64,000 bases of DNA from Neonectria sp. B-13 (taxonomy: Eukaryota > Ascomycota > Sordariomycetes > Hypocreales > Nectriaceae). This document shows, in pieces, positions 56,202 through 64,000 of this stretch. Within the stretch, counting starts at the first letter, position 1. The number at the start of each line of letters is the position of its first letter. The notes beneath the pieces were generated by a model, which did not search any database, was not told the origin of the DNA, and saw only the letters and a list, made by a program, of their open reading frames with translations. The stretch covers positions 409,154 to 473,153 of the forward strand of contig NOKP01000034.1 in assembly GCA_002682825.1 (NCBI GenBank). The letters are read 5' to 3'. A program made the position numbers and the translations under genes.

Positions 56202-57698
56202 GATGGTAGGTTCGGTGCTTAAGATAGAGTTGGAGCTAGCAATAGAGCTGGAATTGTTTTGATATAGAGTATTGCTTCCGGGCAGTAATGTATTCAAGTT
56301 CATATTGTGGCGCAAGAGAACATTGTATAGGTTTACCTACCTAGGGCATAGACAATCTAATAGCTTGCAATCTGATATTAAATTGAATCTACTAGTGACC
56401 GCTGGTGCATCAGTATGTGGCCCTTGTTTTATGGCCATCCTGTATTCTATCAGATTGGGGTTTCATCCTACTAGAACTTGACTGTAAGTGTAGACATCTT
56501 CGGAGCCAGGCCCGCAGCCTTGAAGCTGACATCAATGACCACCTGCTATCTTCTTGTATATCACTAGACTTATCTCCTTACCCCGAGTTCTGTGCCTCGA
56601 CCACTCAGGGAATGCCTCACAACTAAGTGAAACTTTGGACTGATCTCCAGATCTTGATCGAGGACTTTCATTGATTGTTATCTCATATTCTTCTACCTAG
56701 TAGCTCGGTGAGACACTGGCAATGGGAGACTAGGCTTTCACGGCGGCGCTCACTCGACGACGCAACCTTGTTCATGTAGTGTCGCTAAAGAAGCCTAAGA
56801 AGGATGTACATAAGGCTGCGGGTTGCTATGAGAGCGGTGATAATATTGCTGCGAGCTAGGTCTGGTTCGCGGACGTAATGACCTCAACTCAGTGATACCT
56901 CACAGCTTCATCGATGGATCGTTGGCACCACGAGCCATCTTGACATGGCAGGGTCGACATTTCTCTTCGTTCATCCTAATATATGGACGCATTTTGAACA
57001 CGCCAATGCAGCTGCACTCGTCTTTGTCACAACAGCGGCACTTCGTAAGTGTGGCAGTGCCTTTGTAAGGTAGAAATCCTTAGATTGGCCTGCAGTGTAA
57101 CTCATGCCCCTTTGCCTTTTTCCCTCCTAACTTTTGTCTCCCGGACTAAGTTGTACCAAGCATATCTCCTACAATTAATATAGAATTAAGCGTGGCCTTT
57201 ACTATCCGTGTGGAAGAACGCTAGGTCAGGGAGTTCAAGGGAACAGATATGCGCGGGGGGTTGGCTGACTTCGTTGAGGAAATCCTGTCCGACCCACTAT
57301 AAAGCGCAGGCTGTAATCTCTTAGTGCTTAATTAATACTGTGCCAAGTCTGCCTCTAAAACTTTATTGACCCCTGATCCCTACAATCTCAGATCACCTTA
57401 CTCATTTAGTACTCCAGCAGGGGTAAAACCTGCCAAGCATTTATGGTACTTTTTAGATTAAAATAGGAAATGCTGAGTCTGCCCCTAAAACCTCCATTGG
57501 CCTAAGGGAACGCGAGATCCTCAGCCTCTGGTATTCATATCCCAAGCGGCTGTTCATGTTCTTTACGAGTACATTCGTCATCACAGAGCATATTAGCCGC
57601 CACCATGCGAGAGGCTGAAAGGAACCCCGGGCAAGATTGTATTTGAATAGAATGAATAAAAGGCTAGGGGAGAATGTTCTCAGAGTCACCAATTAACA
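56202..57698. other. Gene-poor intergenic region
   Basis: No supportable gene. Short frames at 56272-56626 (plus) and 57453-57692 (minus) have no domains. Confidence 0.5.
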
Positions 57699-58795
57699 AT
57701 GGCTGTCGAACCAATTACGCCAGCACCCACAGGTGAATCCGGAATGAATCCTACGACCAGCCTTTCTCTTCTTCAGCTCGACATGCACGGAGATCTGAAG
57801 CTGAGAGTTGGCACGCCACAAGGAGAAGACAAAGGTGTCAGGTGTTTCATTGTCTGCTCTAGAGCACTCGCACGAGCTTCTCCCGTCTTTGAAAAGATGT
57901 TATACGGCCAGCTTACCGAGTCGATTCACACCTGCCGAGATGCCAGGATCCTTGACCTTCCGGAACATGGACCCGGGTCTTTCCAGCTCTTTGCACTCGC
58001 CAGCCACGGTCTTCTGCACAGGGTCCCGAGAAGTCTTTCTTTAGATGAACTTTACGATCTTACCACGCTGACGCACTACTACGATGCCACTAAGATCCTT
58101 GTACCCTGGGCACAGTCTTGGATGCGTTTAATCGGCGAGCCCATGTCGATAATGTCCATGTTCAAGATCCTATGGGTTAGCTGGGAGCTAGGGCGGCGAC
58201 ATGTGTTTGAAACAACCGCTAAGCGTATCGTAACGAAGTGCCGCGGTTCTATCTTGGCCGCAGATTCTGCCCTTCATGCTCTCAAGATGCCTCCAGGCGT
58301 GGTCGGTAGGTTCCCATTACCACCTTCTGAGAATGTCTCCGTTCTTGGCTGATTTCTAATCTTACAGAGCGAGTTGCCAAGATTCGAATGGAGGTCATTG
58401 GGTCTCTATTCAACGTTTTCAGCGGCTTGATAGAGGATCTGGTCGCTCCGAACGAAAGATCTCAAGTATGCCAACACGGATCCTTCCTCACTTCAAATCC
58501 ATGCGAGTCAATAATTCTCGGCTCAGTTACCATTGGGTTAATGCGCGAAGGGCTCTGGCCCATTCCAAGCTTAGAAGAAGTTGATATGAGCGTTGGAGAA
58601 GTATACCAGAAGTTGTCCAATATCATCATCTATGATTTTGGCCAAGTTTCCACAGAGGACGTTGACCACGGAAAGTGCAATCCCGCTGCCTTTTTGACGG
58701 GTAAGATCAAGGGTATCTTCGAGACGATACCTAGCCCAATCACAACCTGGCAGAGGCAGCAGCTGGAGACTCGGGCCAAAACCTTGTATGTTTAG
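57699..58795 (+). CDS. BTB/POZ-domain protein
   Basis: Model: join(57699..58305, 58368..58795), 344 aa; the 62-bp intron (GTAGGT donor, TCTAATC branch, TTACAG acceptor) joins PPGVV to ERVAKIRMEVIG in phase. Residues 28-110 form a BTB/POZ fold: DLKLRVGTPQGEDKGVRCFI, then VCSRALARASPVFEKMLYG, ILDLPEHGPGSFQLFALASH. After it come LYDLTTLTHYYDATKILVPW and the helical region of the fungal 'BTB nuclear pore-associated' type proteins. BTB domains mediate dimerisation and cullin-3 binding; these single-domain fungal paralogues have no assigned role. Frame intact. Confidence 0.85.
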
Positions 58796-61700
58796 ATCGG
58801 CCAAGGACGAAGAAATCTCGATGGTGATGGAATGCACTTGATATCTGAATGAGCATGTGCGTTACACGGTTGTTTGTGAGGCACCAGCGCCATGAAATGA
58901 CCGAGCAAACCCGCTCACGATGGAGAAGGCCATGATGTCAATATTTAGTATAACTGATCTCATAAATAGATCGCTAATTAGGGATCATTAATGGGCTGAA
59001 GGGAGACAGACGCGTAGAATTCTTATCATGGTCCGCCTAGTGATGAGAAAGGTACGATCCATTAGTTTCTAGGTTATGCGCCCATTTAATACAACTGCAC
59101 TATTTTGAAGTCTATCCCCGAAGTCTCTGTAGCTCGGGCTTCTCCAATCCACGCTCAATACTGGCTTCCGTCTCCTAGTCCCCAATTCTCCTGATTAGGC
59201 TGGAACCAAATATGTGATCCGTGCCATTCATCCCCCATGGGCTGATCTCCGAATGCCAACCCAGGTAACATCTTAATTACGCCACGAATCTAGATGCCCA
59301 TGATTTCCCTTCTCGCCCATGATCCTGAGTTGATGCCGCTTTAACCTGAGCCCAACCTGAGCCCACCCTGAGCTCACCCTGAGCTCGGTGTAAGCCAACA
59401 ACAAATGTGGGTCTATGGTTTCTCGTTTCGGCCCCCGGTACTTAACAATAATAGAACTGCCCCACAACAAGTAACCTCCTACTACCTCATGTACGACGGC
59501 TCGCTCAACAATTACATTGATCAAATTAGCAATAAACACATAATTCTACGTTGATAAGCCCCTATATTCTCCAAGTTTGAAGTTCTCTAGAGCTTCCGTT
59601 TCATTCGGGATAAATAACTCTACTCTACGGACTAACTGGTGACCTTCTGGTATTAACCGCACTATTACTTATCTACAGTGTTGAAGCGCAAAAGCTCCAA
59701 CATAACATAGGTCAGCTTCTCCGTCACTACCGGAGAGTGCAGGAGAAGCAAACACTATTGGTGGACTACCTCAATCTGCCTCGTCGGTAATTAAATATCG
59801 CAGGATCGACCTGATGACCGTAGCACGGAGTCACACATACCCACATCTAGGCGCCCTTACACAGCCAAGATCAACCGGAAGGAAGGATACCGGCTCGGTC
59901 ATTACTTGAGATGGAAGGTGGGATATAATGGCTGGGGTCTAAGATGATCGTGGCGAGAAGGCATTGGATGGAAGTCTCAGTGGCTAATAAAGATAGTGGA
60001 GTTTACGTCTCTGACCGTGAAGTTGCAGGCGTATGCTTGCACCTCGGGAGAACGGCGAGAGCGTTTCGGACGAAGGATGGGCATATGACACTTGAATACG
60101 ACCTTGACTGATAAGAATAGGATAGTAAACACCTGAGCTCGTGATGTCTCTGGAGTCGCCGAGGTTAGTTTCCTTCTTGCCGTATACTTACGCCTCAGGC
60201 CGTGCATGAATGTCTTGGCGTACTACTTAGATGTAAGACAACGCATGATAAACAACGTCTAACTTTATCCTCGGGTTGGCCGAGAAAGATGCGCGGAGTG
60301 GTCAGGCGCTTCCGATGGTAGCCCCTCGGGCTTTTCCGTTGGCTGCTGTTCTCGTGTCATCAACACTCCTGTTGCTCTCTGAGGGTGTGCAACAACGCTC
60401 CTGACTCTGCCTCGCTTCCATTTCCGCACGCTCTCATCGGCCCATCTAAAGTCTGCCTTGCTTTTATCTCGTATTGAATGTCAGGAACGTTCATCATACG
60501 TCCATCCAGGGCTTGCCAGGCGGAGACATTTCCGATTTGTAGCTTGTTGCTAATTGGTGTAAGTGCTATCCCCTGCCCAGCTGAACAACTAAGATTACCC
60601 AAGTTCTTAGCATCGCCACTCTTGGTCCCATTGCTATGTATCTCAGTAAAGGGTTGTTCCTTCCAGTCTGCCCTGGCTGGACGTGATTCAAGACTCACTA
60701 AGCGGAAGAACCCTGCTTCCTCCCCAGCTTCAAGACAAGGCCAGCACATGATCATCATTTCCCTAACTCTGCTGATCCATAAGACACGTCATACGATTTG
60801 TATTGAGTTAAGACTACTGCTAAATGCCAACCTCGGTTGTTCCACGGCTGCAGGATCATGAGGCGTTTATGACGGCATCTAGACCTCTTGAGTCCTCTGA
60901 ATGGTTCAAGAAGTTCGTGGCCGTGGACGATCAGCATATGCAGGCGTAGCGAGCTCCATCAAGGTCAGACGGAAGGGCTACTGCTGCCGGAAGCTTTCAT
61001 CCCGATGCTGTCTGACCAACTGGAGATGACGTGTCGTACGCGAACAGCCCAACAGCCATCAAGACCTGCCTCATCTGGAACCTCCGAGAACTCTGCCTTA
61101 CCAGCGAGTGGCGTGGATCTATGATGATGTGCGAGAAGATGAAGCGAGGGGGGAATCATCTATCCAGCACAGCTGCATCGGTGTGGCCCGGCAGTAGAGT
61201 GATTGGCGCAAAGGAGAAGTGGTTACGTGTCTGCCTCCTCCATCTGACCCGCCCTGATCTTGGAGAATGAAGGTAGACAGCAGGAAGACTTTAGGTTGGG
61301 TTCCTACAGTCCATGGGACTCGTGTGGTTCAGCTACGAGAATATAAGCTGGACAATGACCGCTCATCTTCCGCTTCATCGTACTGCCAGAGCAACCACTT
61401 ACCCCTTGATTTCCAAACACTCGACAACTCCAACATGACATCGAAAACCTCTAATATTAGGCGGCAGAAGTTACGGTGAGGCTTCAACCTCCCTACTCCT
61501 CAAGAAGTTGATATATTACCGTCTAACGCAGAGACACTCTCGGCTTCCAGAGAATCCAGACACGCCGCTATTTGTATTTCTAACAACGAGACTAATATAG
61601 AAGAAAAGGACGACGATAAGGGTGAAGATTTCGACACCTGCAAACACATACACCTACGTCTTACGTCGCAGACTATTTGGGTAAGTTCTTTAATACTGTC

Positions 61701-62773
61701 GTTCTTTCCGGTGCAGGTCCTGATAGCCTGTAAATAGATAGCACGGGCACTAAACAGAGTCCAACTAAGCTGGAGGCCGCTATTGGTATGGAAATTACGC
61801 CAGCACTATCCCTGCCTCGATCACGCACGGGCATGGGCATGGGTCCGCGAGTCTCCGTAGGCGGTCTCAAGACCCACGCCGATCAACTCCGAGTCCGCCC
61901 CTGACTTCCCGGCCCCACTCACCCTCAGATGCGGGCCGCGAAGATGCTTACAAGATTGTATTGACCTCGTTGAGAGGCGCTTTTCGGTATGTTCCTTTAT
62001 CCCATTCCGCGGGCTAAGACCGAGCATGGTAGTAGTTACCTTGAGCCTCTTAATAAGTCTCCGAGCCACCACTTAAGGCCAGATAGCAAGCAATCACTAC
62101 AAGTCACTAAGGGGTTGCGACCACAGAAGAGGAGCGGTGCCAGAGTCCGAGTGGCTCATCAGTTTCCACAGCTCAATTCAGCGTTAGAAAAGATTCAGGC
62201 TGTGGCTCCCCAGCAGCAGATTCGCCTAGACGAGACATACGGCTGCCATATGAACATTATCCCCCCCGACGCTAACGCTGACTTGTATCTCACGTCTAAA
62301 GAATGCATCGCCTCAGATATTACGACCTCAAGCGTATTCTAGCGCTTGCCTGGGATTTGGAGAAGCGCCTTCTCATAGTTTTATGCTCTCACAGAGAGCC
62401 AGACTGCGGCGTCGGTCTCACCACCAGACCTACACTATCGCAGCTCAATAGGACGTCACCAGCCAGCTCTCGCCTATGTCTTGAGGATTGGTGCCCCTCC
62501 TGGCAAGGATGTATCCATGTGCGTCCAGTCGAGCAAGATCAGTCGTTGCCGATCATGGCACGTCGCTGTGCTCAAGTTTCCCAGGCAGCCCTCGCAAGAT
62601 GGGCGGACCGCCGTCCGATGTATTTAAACCCCTCCCTGCCCCCTCCCCTCCCCTCCTCCTTTCTCTTCCTCATCCATCCTCACCCGACCAGCTCGTCACC
62701 CATTTAAGCGACCCTTAATACGCAACGACCGATCACATGTCACTTATCTTAGCCAACACGCATCACGACCGGC
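58796..62773. other. Long gene-poor region, nearly 4 kb
   Basis: No gene I can support. An 11-bp tandem repeat lies at 59344-59387. The longest frames (60360-60758 minus, 132 codons; 60478-60861 plus, 127 codons; 62303-62707 plus, 134 codons) have no recognisable domain and overlap one another. Around 61020-61480 (plus) pieces such as AIKTCLIWNLRELCLTSEWR read partly protein-like, perhaps an eroded gene. Confidence 0.45.
59344..59387. repeat. 11-bp tandem repeat x4
   Basis: Four adjacent units of 11 bp: ACCTGAGCCCA twice, then CCCTGAGCTCA and CCCTGAGCTCG. Confidence 0.9.
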
Positions 62774-63047
62774 ATGGCCTCTGAACACCAGGTACGCACC
62801 GTCGTGACTCAGGGGAGCTTGGCGCTAACAGCCCCAGCTTGACCATATCGACCTCGGATGCGGATGGCTTCAAGTCCCCATCGAAAATAACCAGCTCCGG
62901 CCTTACATCACCACCAACGTCCAGGATAATGTATCAGTCCTTCCAGCTCAACATTTCACCTGCTTTCACTCTTCCAACGACCTCTTAGGGAAGCTCGTCA
63001 AGCGCGCCGACGCCATCAACGCCTTCCTCGCATACTCAAAAGGCTAA
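62774..63047 (+). CDS. Small two-exon gene, 75 aa, unknown
   Basis: Model: join(62774..62791, 62838..63047). The first exon encodes MASEHQ; a 46-bp intron (GTACGC donor, GCTAAC branch, CCCCAG acceptor) joins in phase to LDHIDLGCGWLQVPIENNQL, and the protein ends LVKRADAINAFLAYSKG. Clean splice signals and protein-like sequence throughout support a real gene or the intact start of a truncated one. I do not recognise the family. No signal peptide or membrane segment. Confidence 0.5.
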
Positions 63048-63340
63048 CTTGCCCTTGCACCGTGCACTGACTGCGACAAGAGTTATGAACGTGACGGCAG
63101 CGCTATGCCCTTCCCGGATTGTGTCTTTCTCCTGACCTACTGGGGCTTCGCTTGTGCCTGCCTCTTGTATTGCATGCTACCGTGCTGTTAGGTGCTCTTT
63201 TAATATCCTCCGCACTGAGTATCTTGATCTATATTGGGAAAGGCCTAGGTCACGATCGATGGCCTTGGCCCAGAGGCTTCAAGATGGCTGGAATGAGGCT
63301 ATTGACCTCTAATTGGTACTACCCTTAAACTATCTAGCAG
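63048..63340. other. Intergenic, no gene seen
   Basis: A 69-codon plus-strand frame (63119-63328) has no recognisable content. Confidence 0.4.
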
Positions 63341-63344
63341 CGTT

Positions 63345-63817
63345 GTCGGCATTCTAGCAGCGGCCTTATCCACGAGTTAGCACAGCCCGTACAAGAGCCC
63401 TCCTTTGTATTCCCGCCTGATTACTCTAACGTCAGACTCCCAGATGGTGCCCCAGATGTTTCTGCGTCTAGCCTTTCCTATCCGGAAGACCTTGAACTCT
63501 TGAAAATAGAGCTCGGCACTAAGAAAAACATTAGTATCAGCGGCGCTGGTATTTCGACAAACGCAGGCAGTAAGTCCCGCCTCCATTTCACTATTAACAA
63601 CCCCTCTGAATCGAACCCAATAGTTGCCGACTATCGGGGCTCCTCCCGCTCTACGAAATCCAGCTGCATTATATATAATGCGTCAGCCTTTTCTACACCG
63701 GAGTCGGCCGATAAGCTACATGCTGATATGTTGCATAAGTTGCTATCTGACCGAAACGCTCTATTCACCCCATTTAATGCCATCGCTGAGGTCCTAGCTT
63801 TGTCCGGCTATCTTTAA
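63345..63817 (+). pseudogene. Truncated sirtuin (Sir2/Hst-like), N-terminal NAD-binding part only
   Basis: An open frame from about 63345 reads DYSNVRLPDGAPDVS, then LELLKIELGTKKNISISGAG, the start of a sirtuin domain (GAGIS NAD-binding loop). An intron at 63571-63622 (GTAAGT donor, CCAATAG acceptor) joins ISTNAG to IADYRGSSRS, matching the sirtuin GIPDFRS motif. Then come the helical ADKLHADMLHKLLSDRNALF and TPFNAIAEVLALSGYL, matching the FHxM...A.PTPFHxxLxxLA..G segment of Hst3/Hst4-type proteins. A stop follows at 63815-63817, before the catalytic QNVDxLH region and zinc site, and no ATG was found at the 5' end. It is a fragment and cannot be an active deacetylase. The rest is not seen in the final 180 bp. 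Confidence 0.65.
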
Positions 63818-64000
63818 TGCCATTACACCCAAAATATCGACTGTCGCCAAACCAGGCTTCCTTGTCTCTCTCAGAGGACAATCTAGCTCCATGGCCCTCA
63901 TGTAGGAAAGTGCGGAGGCAGTGGGCTATGGAACGTAAGTGAAAGTGAGCGGTGGGATTGCTCTGACCAAATGTTCTTCTTTACGGAGAAAATTGACCCG

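Noticed and set aside
1..64000. CRISPR arrays, bacterial operons, insertion sequences or prophage
   Set aside because: Spliced genes and fungal protein families throughout; no regularly spaced repeats and no transposase frames were seen.

Overview
The window is nuclear DNA of a filamentous ascomycete (Pezizomycotina; probably a Sordariomycete or close relative, which is inference). Genes carry one to four short introns (mostly 40-70 bp) with GTRNGT donors, CTAAC-like branch points and YAG acceptors. The protein families are typical of such fungi: DUF7923/CCCH zinc-finger, cyanamide hydratase, F-box/DUF6546, BTB, an SRPK-type kinase, a large NRPS and a threonine-rich secreted protein. Gene-poor, AT-rich stretches and one gene with C-to-T nonsense changes suggest repeat-induced point mutation (RIP) nearby.

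Layout. 0-8 kb: N-terminal end of a probable SRPK-type kinase running off the left edge; an APH-family phosphotransferase pseudogene with six in-frame stops; a spliced DUF7923/CCCH zinc-finger gene; a cyanamide hydratase-like HD gene; and gene debris. 8-13 kb: a small GC-rich spliced gene of unknown function, an F-box/DUF6546 gene, a HET-domain fragment and a two-exon 78-aa gene. 13.7-17.9 kb: two paralogous Ala/Asp-rich proteins of no family known to me, flanking a third small acidic protein. 18-25 kb: AT-rich debris, an F-box protein, a class A FAD monooxygenase and a decayed unknown gene.

25.5-50.3 kb is the main locus, a hydroxamate siderophore cluster. It contains an MFS siderophore-iron transporter, a full ABC-C transporter, a SidF/SidL-type hydroxyornithine acyltransferase and a 4874-aa NRPS with the layout A-T-C-A-T-C-A-T-C-T-C-T-C that defines SidC/NPS2 ferrichrome-type synthetases. 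The acyltransferase would acylate N5-hydroxyornithine, the NRPS would build the cyclic hexapeptide, and the MFS and ABC proteins would move the siderophore. Two exact ATCWGATAA sites, the consensus of the iron repressor SreA, lie upstream of the MFS gene. No ornithine N5-monooxygenase (SidA) is in the window, so that step must be encoded elsewhere.

51-64 kb: an ankyrin-repeat protein; a 1056-aa secreted Thr-rich protein whose central segment lies between dibasic KR sites and has a Cys-(x14)-His pair like CNF1-type deamidases; a BTB protein; a long gene-poor stretch; a small two-exon gene; and a truncated sirtuin at the right edge.
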